Shown: one piece after another, positions 26,869 to 35,198 of the stretch
Layout of the letters: each line of letters starts with the position of its first letter
Numbering within the stretch: position 1 is the first letter of the stretch
From: Symbiobacterium sp.
GTDB taxonomy: Bacteria > Bacillota > Sulfobacillia > DUSP01 > DYEP01
DNA length: 42,451 bases
Assembly: GCA_020725675.1 (NCBI GenBank)
Contig: DYEP01000142.1
Location: 1 to 42,451, forward strand
Reading direction: 5' to 3'
Notes under the pieces: model-generated
Told to the model about the DNA's origin: nothing
The model's database searches: none
The model's input: the letters and a program-made list of their open reading frames with translations, nothing else
Position numbers and translations under genes: made by a program

Positions 26869-26905
26869 ACATGCGTTGAGCATGTGGAATTGTGTTTGTT
26901 ATAAA
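26869..26905 (+). promoter_or_regulatory. Putative promoter with overlapping palindrome upstream of hdr-flx operon
   Basis: TTGAGC (26876-26881), 18-nt spacer, TATAAA (26900-26905); ACATGC-gttga-GCATGT (26869-26885) overlaps the -35. Confidence 0.45.
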
Positions 26906-26931
26906 TCCTCAAGACGAAGGGAAAGAGGCAC

Positions 26932-27549
26932 ATGAATCATCTCAACCTGTCCCGTTATGAGGGCGAATGGCTTTCATTTGCCCAGACGGTTGAGGCCGAA
27001 GGGGGGAAGAAAGTCCTAAGCTGTTACCAGTGCGGGAAGTGTTCGGCCGGCTGCCCCTTGTCGTTTGCCATGGAGCAGCAGCCGCATCAGGTGATGCGCA
27101 TGGTACAACTTGGGCTTTCCGACAGGGCCCTTCAGAGCCCCACCATCTGGCGATGCGCAGGCTGCTTTACATGCACTACTCGGTGTCCGCGCGGAGTGGA
27201 TATCGCAGGAGTCATGTCTGCGCTCAGGGTCATCGCTCTCGCAAGAAACGTCCGGACGTCAAGACGCGCCCAGGCGTTTCACAAGGTATTCCTTTCCCTG
27301 ATCAAGAGGTACGGCAGGATCAATGAGTTCGAGTTGGTGGTAAGGTACAAGCTCGCTTCCATGAACCTGTTTCAGGACCTGGACCTCGGGCTCCGCATGT
27401 TCATGCAGGGCAAACTGAAGCCACCACGGGGCATCGCCGGAGTGAGACAAGTACGCGCTCTGTTCCGGCACGAGAAAGGAGGAGGAAAGAGAAGTGGGCT
27501 ACGCCTACTACCCGGGTTGCAGCTTACACGGCACCGCGAAGGAGTATGA
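26932..27549 (+). CDS. hdrC: Heterodisulfide reductase subunit C-like 4Fe-4S protein
   Basis: CYQCGKCSAGCPLSFAM and CAGCFTCTTRCPRGVDI motifs; precedes hdrB. Confidence 0.9.
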   Translation: MNHLNLSRYEGEWLSFAQTVEAEGGKKVLSCYQCGKCSAGCPLSFAMEQQPHQVMRMVQLGLSDRALQSPTIWRCAGCFTCTTRCPRGVDIAGVMSALRVIALARNVRTSRRAQAFHKVFLSLIKRYGRINEFELVVRYKLASMNLFQDLDLGLRMFMQGKLKPPRGIAGVRQVRALFRHEKGGGKRSGLRLLPGLQLTRHREGV

Positions 27550-28339
27550 TATGTCTTCCCGGGCGTGCCTTGACTTCCTCGGCATCCAGTACCGGGAGCT
27601 CCCGGACTGGAGCTGTTGCGGCGCGTCCTCGGCCCATAGCGTCGACCACACGCTGGCCGTTTCTCTTCCTGCAAGAAATCTCACCCTTGCTGAACAAATG
27701 AACCTGCCTCTGATGACGCCCTGCGCTGCATGTTACAGTAGACTGCGCGGGGCTCACCATGCGCTCCGTAGCGATCCTGGTCTCGCAAAGAAGGTACTGA
27801 CAGTACTTGGCAGTGAGTACAAGGGCCGCTATGAGCCGCTTTCAATTCTTGACGTGCTTTACCAGTACGGCCCCGAAGCCGTGGGGGAAAAGGTCACAAA
27901 GAAGCTTAAAGAGCTGAGAGTGGCCTGCTACTACGGTTGTCTTCTGCTCAGACCCCCGGACTACGCCAAGTTCGATGACCCGGAGAACCCGGGCAAGATG
28001 GAGAGACTGGTCGAGACTACGGGGGCAAGCGCAGTTGATTGGCCCCACCGCACCGAGTGCTGTGGCGCAAGCCTTTCCTTGTCCGATACGAAGCTGGTAG
28101 TTTCGCTTGCTACCTCCATTGTGGACATGGCAGTTCGCCACGGCGCCGAGTGCATCGTCACAGCCTGCCCCATGTGTCAGGCAAACCTGGATATGAGGCA
28201 GCGCGGGCGGACAAAGTTGCCAGTGTATTACGTTACCGAGCTCCTGGGGCTGGCCTTCGGTCTTGAGCCGAAGCGTCTGGGTTTGACCACGCATATGGTC
28301 AATGCCATAAGCCTCCTCAGGGCAAAGCAGCTGGCATAG
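27494..28339 (+). CDS. hdrB: Heterodisulfide reductase subunit B-like (two CCG domains)
   Basis: YYPGCSLHGTAKEYD...WSCCGASSAHS...PCAACYSRL; CYYGCLLLRP...ECCGASLS...ACPMCQANLD. Confidence 0.93.
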   Translation: MGYAYYPGCSLHGTAKEYDMSSRACLDFLGIQYRELPDWSCCGASSAHSVDHTLAVSLPARNLTLAEQMNLPLMTPCAACYSRLRGAHHALRSDPGLAKKVLTVLGSEYKGRYEPLSILDVLYQYGPEAVGEKVTKKLKELRVACYYGCLLLRPPDYAKFDDPENPGKMERLVETTGASAVDWPHRTECCGASLSLSDTKLVVSLATSIVDMAVRHGAECIVTACPMCQANLDMRQRGRTKLPVYYVTELLGLAFGLEPKRLGLTTHMVNAISLLRAKQLA

Positions 28340-28351
28340 GGGGCGATACAT

Positions 28352-30328
28352 GTGATACGCGTTGGTGTATTCGTCTGCTGGTGCGGTTCGAACATCGCCG
28401 GAACTGTGGACGTGGGCAAAGTAGCGGAGGAGGCGGCGCGGATACCTGGCGTGGTGCACGTGGAACAGAATAAGTATACGTGCTCTGACCCGGGCCAGGA
28501 CTCTATCAGAAAGGCCATAAAAGAGCACCGTCTGGATCGGGTGGTGGTAGCCGCCTGTTCACCGCGGATGCACGAGAACACGTTCAGGAAATGTGCGGCG
28601 TCAGCGGGACTCAACCCTTACCTTGTAGAGATGGCGAATATCAGGGAGCATTGTTCCTGGGTACACAGCGATATGTCTGTGTCCACGCCCAAAGCGGTTG
28701 ACATTGTGCGCCGTGCTGTAGCGAAAGTGAAAAGATGTGTCCCGCTTCATCCCTCCACCATACCGGTGGAGAAAAGGGCCTTGGTCATTGGCGGAGGTAT
28801 TGCAGGGATACAGGCTGCGCTTGATATAGCGGAAGCAGGTTACGATGTGACTGTCGTCGAGCGGGAACCTACCATCGGAGGGCGCATGGCGCAGCTGGAC
28901 AAGACCTTCCCTACGCTTGACTGTTCCTCCTGTATCCTGACTCCCAAAATGGTGGATGCGGCTTCGCACCCCGGCATCCGCATATTGACGTATGCCGAAG
29001 TGGAGGAGATCAGCGGTTACGTGGGCAATTTTGAGGTGCGCGTGCGGAAGCGTGCAAGGTCCGTAGATGAAGCCCGGTGCACCGCATGCGGCATCTGCAT
29101 CTTGAAATGTCCTACCAGCCGGGATTCCGAGTTCAATATGGGCCTTGGTACCCGCAAGGCCATATACATGCCTTTCCCTCAGGCCGTTCCAAACAAACCT
29201 ACCATTGACAGGGAGATCTGCAGGCATTTTACTGCGGGCAAGTGTGGGATTTGTCAGAAGGTGTGCCCCTCCGGCGCCGTGGACTTCAGCCAGGAGGACC
29301 AGGTGCTGACGGAAAAGTTCGGAGCAGTGGTGGCAGCCACAGGCGCCACGCAATTCTCAGTGGAAGTATATGGTGAATACGGCTATGGCAGGTACCCGGA
29401 CGTGATCACAGGGCTTGAACTCGAGCGGCTCATCAGTTCCACCGGGCCTACTGACGGGAAGATCAGGCGGCCCTCTGACGGCAAGATACCCAAGACCGTG
29501 GTGTTCATAAAATGTGTGGGATCCCGGGATGAAAACAAAGGATATCCATACTGCTCCAAGGCCTGCTGCATGTACACGGCTAAACACGCCATCCTGCTCA
29601 AAGAGAAGATACCCAGCGCCAGCGCTTACGTGTTCTACATGGACGTGCGGGCCGGAGGTAAAGACTACGAGGAATTCTACAAGCGTTCCCAGGAAATGGG
29701 TACAAGGTATGTGCGAGGCAGGGTATCCCGGATTTATCCGCTGGACGGCAAATTGATCGTGCAGGGCGAGGATACGTTGCTTGGCGAGCGGGTAGAGGTG
29801 GAAGCGGACCTGGTTGTGCTGGCCGCTGCCATGGTACCCCAGCCCGATGCACCCGAGATGGCCAGGAAACTGGGCATTTCATATAACCAGTACGGCTTTT
29901 TCAGTGAAGCGCACCCGAAGCTGCGGCCGGTCGAGACCAACACTGCCGGCGTATTTCTGGCAGGTACGTGCCAGGGACCCAAGGACATACCCGAAACGGT
30001 GGCGCAGGCCAGCGCCGCGGCGGCCAAAGTGATATCCCTTTTTGCCAAGTCGGAGCTATCTACAAACCCCAACGTCGCCTCGGTGGATGAATCGCTCTGC
30101 TCAGGGTGCCTTTGGTGTTCAAATGTATGTCCATACAAGGCCATAGAAGAAAAGATTATTACGGAACGCGCGGGGAAAGAAACCGTCACCCGCACTGTGG
30201 CGTCGGTCAATACAGGGTTGTGTCAGGGCTGTGGTGCCTGCACGGTTGCATGCAGAGACGGCGCCATGAACCTCCTTGGATTCACTAATGAACAGATCCT
30301 GGCGGAGGTGGAAGCGTTATGTCTTTAG
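28352..30328 (+). CDS. hdrA: Heterodisulfide reductase subunit A-like flavin/iron-sulfur protein
   Basis: VGVFVCWCGSNIAGTVDV, ALVIGGGIAGIQAALDIAEAGYDVTVVEREPTIGGRMAQLDKTFPTLDCSSCILTPKM, several CxxCxxCxxxC motifs. Confidence 0.95.
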   Translation: MIRVGVFVCWCGSNIAGTVDVGKVAEEAARIPGVVHVEQNKYTCSDPGQDSIRKAIKEHRLDRVVVAACSPRMHENTFRKCAASAGLNPYLVEMANIREHCSWVHSDMSVSTPKAVDIVRRAVAKVKRCVPLHPSTIPVEKRALVIGGGIAGIQAALDIAEAGYDVTVVEREPTIGGRMAQLDKTFPTLDCSSCILTPKMVDAASHPGIRILTYAEVEEISGYVGNFEVRVRKRARSVDEARCTACGICILKCPTSRDSEFNMGLGTRKAIYMPFPQAVPNKPTIDREICRHFTAGKCGICQKVCPSGAVDFSQEDQVLTEKFGAVVAATGATQFSVEVYGEYGYGRYPDVITGLELERLISSTGPTDGKIRRPSDGKIPKTVVFIKCVGSRDENKGYPYCSKACCMYTAKHAILLKEKIPSASAYVFYMDVRAGGKDYEEFYKRSQEMGTRYVRGRVSRIYPLDGKLIVQGEDTLLGERVEVEADLVVLAAAMVPQPDAPEMARKLGISYNQYGFFSEAHPKLRPVETNTAGVFLAGTCQGPKDIPETVAQASAAAAKVISLFAKSELSTNPNVASVDESLCSGCLWCSNVCPYKAIEEKIITERAGKETVTRTVASVNTGLCQGCGACTVACRDGAMNLLGFTNEQILAEVEALCL

Positions 30329-30741
30329 ACTGGCAGCCGAAAATCGTAGGCTTTACGTGCAACTGGTGCAGCTACGCCGGAGCAGACCTTGCTGGAACCA
30401 GCAGAATGAGCTATCCTGCCAGCGTCAGGATCATCCGCGTTCCGTGTTCGGGACGGATAAACCCCGTCTTTGTGATCAGGGCGTTCCAGCGTGGTGCCGA
30501 TGGTGTGTTGGTGGCGGGCTGTCACCCGGGCGACTGTCACTACTCCACGGGAAACATGTATGCGCGAAGAAGGTTTCTGATCGCACGGAGGTTTATGGAA
30601 TACCTGGGGATGGACCCCGCGCGGCTTGAGATCCACTGGATCAGCGCCTCGGAGGGACAGAAATTCCAGGAAGTGATAAAGAACATGACAGATAGGATCC
30701 ACGCCATGGGACCCAACAGAAAGATGAGGGAGATACTATGA
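30319..30741 (+). CDS. MvhD/FlxD-like iron-sulfur electron-transfer subunit
   Basis: GFTCNWCSYAGADLAGTSRMSYP...RIIRVPCSGRINP...GADGVLVAGCHPGDCHYSTGN. Confidence 0.95.
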   Translation: MSLDWQPKIVGFTCNWCSYAGADLAGTSRMSYPASVRIIRVPCSGRINPVFVIRAFQRGADGVLVAGCHPGDCHYSTGNMYARRRFLIARRFMEYLGMDPARLEIHWISASEGQKFQEVIKNMTDRIHAMGPNRKMREIL

Positions 30742-31682
30742 ACGACTTGAGAGAACAACTGAAAGAAGCTGTGGCTTCGGCCTTCTCCCAGGGCAGGGTC
30801 CGTTCGTTTGTCTGCTTGGAAAGAGGTTTTTACCCGTTTGCCACAATGCCCGCCATACTGCACTCAGGAAGCGATGCAGACCGGGTCGAGATCGGTCTTG
30901 CAGACGCTCCGCTTTTGGCAAAGTATCTCCTGGACATGCCAAAACCGGCCGGTATTGTGGTCAGGAGCTGTGATGCGTTAGGCGTGTCCCGGCTCATCCG
31001 CGACAGGAGGGTAAAGCGGGAAGACCTATATATCATATCTATCAGCTGTCCCGGCGTGGTAGATACGGCGAAAATCCCAATGAGCATGCACCGGATCACC
31101 GCGCTTGAAAAGGCAGGCGACGCGCTCATTGTTCACACTGCTTTGGGCCCTACTGAGCTGCCGTGGTCGTCGGTGCTGCTTGACCGCTGCCTGGCGTGTG
31201 TATCAGGGGCGGCGTCGACCGATGCGGACGTGGTGTTGGACGACGGGAGAGGAAAACCGCCGGCGCCGGTGGATTACTCCGAAATCGATGAAGTGGAGCA
31301 TATGGCTCCGGATGAGAGATATGCCATGTGGGAGAAGGAATTCGCGAAATGTATCAGGTGTTTTGCTTGCAGGAACGCCTGTCCCGCATGCAGCTGCAGG
31401 AAATGCTCGCTGGATCTGCCAGAACCGGAATGGCTTTCGCGTGCGGTTATCTTACCCGAGCAGTTCATGTTCCATTTTACCCGTGCGTATCACGTAGCAG
31501 GGCGCTGCGTAGGCTGCGGGGAGTGCGAGCGCGCCTGCCCCGTAGGACTACCTCTTATGAAGCTGAACCGGAAGTTTACCAGGGATATCGAGACACTCTT
31601 CGGGGTGGATGACGCAAGGATACCCAGGGATGTGGAAGTGCTGGGTACCTTTTTGCCGGACGACCCCGAGGAGTTCTGTTAG
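30738..31682 (+). CDS. 4Fe-4S dicluster protein, FlxB/FlxC-type
   Basis: CIRCFACRNACPACSCRKC and CVGCGECERACPVGLPL; ATGA-type overlap; operon position. Confidence 0.75.
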   Translation: MNDLREQLKEAVASAFSQGRVRSFVCLERGFYPFATMPAILHSGSDADRVEIGLADAPLLAKYLLDMPKPAGIVVRSCDALGVSRLIRDRRVKREDLYIISISCPGVVDTAKIPMSMHRITALEKAGDALIVHTALGPTELPWSSVLLDRCLACVSGAASTDADVVLDDGRGKPPAPVDYSEIDEVEHMAPDERYAMWEKEFAKCIRCFACRNACPACSCRKCSLDLPEPEWLSRAVILPEQFMFHFTRAYHVAGRCVGCGECERACPVGLPLMKLNRKFTRDIETLFGVDDARIPRDVEVLGTFLPDDPEEFC

Positions 31683-31694
31683 GAGGTGGGCGCG

Positions 31695-32708
31695 GTGCTG
31701 CACATATCCAAGCACAATCTGTTGAGTTTACTTACGCACGCCTCGAGCAGCTGGCAAGTATTCTGCCCGTCAAAGCAGGGCTCAACAGTGAATTTCGGTT
31801 GGTTTGAAGGCACGGTGGACACGGTCGCAATTCCGGTCAATTCATGTAAGGGTGCGTTCCTTCCCCAGACTGAAGAGCTGTTCACTTACCGTGGGACGCC
31901 TGAGACAGGCCTTTCTCTCACAGGCGGGTTTGATGGGCAAAAGCCTGTACTGATCTTCTTTGCGCGTCCTTGCGACGCGAGAGCACTCACCCTCCTTGAT
32001 AGGGTGTTCCTTGAAGGAGAGTATGCCGATGACAGGTACAGGAGTCGTCGTGCCCGTTCGGTGGTTGTCACCGTTGGATGCAAGTCGCCGCTTGACACGT
32101 GTTTCTGCACAGCCTTCGGGATCGGTCCTGACAGCAAGGCAGGCAGTGACGTATTTGTATACGAGGACGAAACCTCCCTGTATTTCGAGCCGTTGACAGA
32201 GGGGGGCGCTGGATTTGTTGCTGCGCACTTAGCGTACCTAGCAGAGGGCGGTACACCTGTTTCAGTGATGGAAGAACTGCGGCGTGCTGAACTCCCTCTG
32301 GCCGGGCGGATATGGGTAGAGGGTATGGCGGAGATGCTCGACAGCATGTTCGACCACCCAGTGTGGGAGAAGATGTCTGCGCGGTGCCGAGGCTGCGGCG
32401 CCTGTACGTACCTTTGTCCCACTTGCTACTGCTTTTCAGTATTCGACGCTCCAAGGGGCACGCACGGCAAGCGATACAGGTCGTGGGACAGCTGCCAATT
32501 CTCCGATTTCATGCTGATGGCCGGCGGGCACAACCCGCGGCCGACCCGCAAGGAACGGGTACGCCAGCGCTTTATGCACAAATTCAACTACGGCGTAAAG
32601 AGGCAGGGCGACTACCTCTGTGTGGGCTGCGGCCGTTGCATCCGGGCGTGTTCTGTTGGGCTGCATGCGGCGTCAGCGCTTTTTGACCTGAAGGAGGCGG
32701 GACGATGA
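31695..32708 (+). CDS. 4Fe-4S dicluster protein, FlxB/FlxC or sulfhydrogenase beta-like
   Basis: CRGCGACTYLCPTCYCFSVFD and CVGCGRCIRACSVGLH; AGGAGG SD 8 nt before GTG 31695. Confidence 0.8.
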   Translation: MLHISKHNLLSLLTHASSSWQVFCPSKQGSTVNFGWFEGTVDTVAIPVNSCKGAFLPQTEELFTYRGTPETGLSLTGGFDGQKPVLIFFARPCDARALTLLDRVFLEGEYADDRYRSRRARSVVVTVGCKSPLDTCFCTAFGIGPDSKAGSDVFVYEDETSLYFEPLTEGGAGFVAAHLAYLAEGGTPVSVMEELRRAELPLAGRIWVEGMAEMLDSMFDHPVWEKMSARCRGCGACTYLCPTCYCFSVFDAPRGTHGKRYRSWDSCQFSDFMLMAGGHNPRPTRKERVRQRFMHKFNYGVKRQGDYLCVGCGRCIRACSVGLHAASALFDLKEAGR

Positions 32709-33532
32709 AAGCGCTCTTGATTCCAGGTCTGGCAAGGATCGAGTCGGTCAGGGACGAGACAGCTGCAGGGGATGTGAAGACCTTCACTGTCCAGTTCCTG
32801 GACGAAAAGGATAGATTCGACTACATGCCCGGACAGTGTGCCATGCTGTCAGTCATAGGCGTGGGTGAGTGCATGATATCGATCACTTCATCGCCCACCC
32901 GGGACCGGATGCAGTTTTCGGTGAAGAAATCAGGACGTGTGACCTCCGCCCTTCACGAGCTCGAGGCGGGACATACCGTGGGGGTTAGGGGCCCTTATGG
33001 GAACGGATTTGCTGTCAATGAGTGGCGGAATAAACGGCTGTTGTTCATTGCGGGCGGGATCGGTCTTGCTCCTTTGAGATCTGCTATCAATTACTGCTTG
33101 GATAACAGGGAGGACTATGGACCCATCCAGATTATATACGGGGCCAGGTCTCCGGGGGATTTGTGTTTCAAAGACGAGATCTTCAAGAACTGGCCTGGCT
33201 TTCCTGAAACACAGGTACAAGTGACTGTGGATAAGGGAGATGAAAGCTGGAATGGTCCTCAGGGATTCGTTCCAAGTTTCTTAAAAGAAATAGCGCCGAG
33301 TCCGGACAATGCGGTGGCGGTAACCTGCGGTCCTCCCATAATGATTAAGTTCGTATTACAGGCGCTTTCGGAATTGGGATTTGGCGACGAGCAGGTCGTG
33401 ACTACGTTGGAATTGAAGATGCAGTGTGGAGTCGGTAAGTGCGGGCGGTGCAACATCGGACACAAGTACGTGTGTGTAGACGGCCCCGTGTTCACGCTCT
33501 CTCAGCTCAGGGCTCTTCCCGCAGAATATTGA
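32705..33532 (+). CDS. FAD/NAD(P)-binding oxidoreductase, FlxA-type
   Basis: YMPGQCAMLSVIGVGE, LFIAGGIGLAPLRSAINY, IIYGARSPGDLCFKDE, C-terminal 2Fe-2S-like CGVGKCGRCNIGHKYVCVDGPVFT. Confidence 0.88.
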   Translation: MKALLIPGLARIESVRDETAAGDVKTFTVQFLDEKDRFDYMPGQCAMLSVIGVGECMISITSSPTRDRMQFSVKKSGRVTSALHELEAGHTVGVRGPYGNGFAVNEWRNKRLLFIAGGIGLAPLRSAINYCLDNREDYGPIQIIYGARSPGDLCFKDEIFKNWPGFPETQVQVTVDKGDESWNGPQGFVPSFLKEIAPSPDNAVAVTCGPPIMIKFVLQALSELGFGDEQVVTTLELKMQCGVGKCGRCNIGHKYVCVDGPVFTLSQLRALPAEY

Positions 33533-33583
33533 TGGGATGAGGTATGATAAAGCATTAGCTTTGCAGATCCGGCAGGTGATATC

Positions 33584-34549
33584 ATGCTAAGTCGATTTGA
33601 GGTGTTGCACGAATTACTATCAGACGAGCTGGCCTGTGTCGATACAGAGATTGGAGAGATACTTGAGTGCAACCACCACCTGCTTAATGAGGCCGTTCGT
33701 CACCTGCGGGAGAGTGGTGGAAAGAGGTTCAGACCTGCGCTGCTTTTGCTCACAGCCAGGATATCGGGTGCTTCCAGGGAAGCGAGGATCCCTGCAGCTG
33801 CGGCAGTCGAGATTATGCACATGGCCACGCTTATTCACGACGACATAGTGGACAACGCAAGGCTACGGAGGGGGCGGCCGACAGTCAACGCCCTCTGGGG
33901 TAATAACCTGTCTATTCTTTCAGGGGATTTTATGTTCGCGCGCGCCTTCTCCGCCCTGGCGGAGTTTTTCCGTCCCGAATTCCTGGTGAACATGAGCAAG
34001 GTAGTCTCTGAAATGTGCCTCGGAGAGATTCACCAGAATTTTCGGAAGGAAAGGTTAAACGTAACCGAGGAAGAATATTTGTTAAGGATAGAACAAAAGA
34101 CCGCTCTGTTTATCGGCGAATGCTGCCGTCTGGGTGCCATGCTGTCAGGGGCTTGCAACAGTTTGGCAGACAGGTTTTTTGACTACGGCAGGTTTATAGG
34201 TATGGCGTTCCAAATCACCGACGATCTGCTGGACCTGGGATACGGCGGTTCGTCAGGAAAGGAGGTGGGCAAAGACTTACAGCAGGGGGTACTCACACTG
34301 CCGGTCATTCACGCGCTGGGAGGACAGCATGGAGAGACGCTTCGGAAGATGCTTTCTGGAGATATTATACCTTCGGCCAGTCATGAGGTCCTCAGGATCC
34401 TCGAACTTGGTGGATCTATCGGATATGCGAGAGATATGGCACGCTCGTTTGCCGATAAAGCCAGGGAGGTCCTGACTGGTCTGCCGGAATCCCCAGAAAA
34501 GCGGGCGCTTGAGTCGGCGTGTGAGTTTGTTCTGGAACGTCACTCCTAG
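33584..34549 (+). CDS. Polyprenyl diphosphate synthase (heptaprenyl synthase component II-like)
   Basis: GGKRFRPALLLL, LIHDDIVDNARLRRGRPT, FQITDDLLDL (both Asp-rich motifs). Confidence 0.92.
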   Translation: MLSRFEVLHELLSDELACVDTEIGEILECNHHLLNEAVRHLRESGGKRFRPALLLLTARISGASREARIPAAAAVEIMHMATLIHDDIVDNARLRRGRPTVNALWGNNLSILSGDFMFARAFSALAEFFRPEFLVNMSKVVSEMCLGEIHQNFRKERLNVTEEEYLLRIEQKTALFIGECCRLGAMLSGACNSLADRFFDYGRFIGMAFQITDDLLDLGYGGSSGKEVGKDLQQGVLTLPVIHALGGQHGETLRKMLSGDIIPSASHEVLRILELGGSIGYARDMARSFADKAREVLTGLPESPEKRALESACEFVLERHS

Positions 34550-34571
34550 TTTATCTACAGGAGGGAGAGCG

Positions 34572-35198
34572 GTGCCGAGAAACAGGATACCCGAAGCAAC
34601 AATCAGGAGGCTTCCTATTTATCTTAGAACCCTCTCAGACCTGGTAGACGATCAGGTAGAGGTAATCTCATCGGCCGAGCTGGCTGAGAAGACGGGTTTT
34701 TCCTCTGAGCAAATCAGAAAAGATTTAGCCTATTTTGGTGCGTTTGGGGTGAGAGGTGTGGGATATTCCACATCTCACCTGAGCCAGTGCTTAAGAAGGA
34801 TCCTTGGACTGCACAAAGAGGTCAAGGCGGTGCTAGTTGGCGCTGGACACCTGGGCACTGCGCTCGCACGTTACAACATTACGAGGCATAAGGACGTGAG
34901 GATCACCGCGATTTTTGACTCGGACCCGCAAAAGACAGGGCAATACATTGAAGGGGTGCCTATCAGGCCAATCGGGGAGATGAAAGAGACCATTAAGCGG
35001 GAAGGTATAAAGATGGGTATCATCGCGGTGCCTGCGCCAGAGGCCCAGAAGGTAGCACTGAAGCTGAAGGAGGCGGGCGTTGAAGCCATTTTGAATTTTG
35101 CGCCAACCAAAATCGTGCCTCCGGAAGGGACTTTTGTTCAAAACGTAGATCTTACCCTGGAGCTGCAGAGCCTCGCTTACTATGTCAATCGCGAGTAG
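34572..35198 (+). CDS. rex: Redox-sensing transcriptional repressor Rex
   Basis: RIPEATIRRLPIYLRTLSDL...FSSEQIRKDLAYFGAFGVRGVGYSTSHL; VLVGAGHLGTALARY; GTG start after GGAGGGAG. Confidence 0.95.
   Translation: MPRNRIPEATIRRLPIYLRTLSDLVDDQVEVISSAELAEKTGFSSEQIRKDLAYFGAFGVRGVGYSTSHLSQCLRRILGLHKEVKAVLVGAGHLGTALARYNITRHKDVRITAIFDSDPQKTGQYIEGVPIRPIGEMKETIKREGIKMGIIAVPAPEAQKVALKLKEAGVEAILNFAPTKIVPPEGTFVQNVDLTLELQSLAYYVNRE

Noticed and set aside
26887-26915. Possible Rex-box near AATTGTGTTTGTTATAAATCC
   Set aside because: Only half-site resemblance (TTGTTA); no matching inverted half, so not reported as a Rex operator.
28352-33532. Possible selenocysteine (in-frame TGA) in the redox subunits
   Set aside because: All subunits are complete with Cys at expected motifs and ordinary stop codons; no need for TGA read-through.
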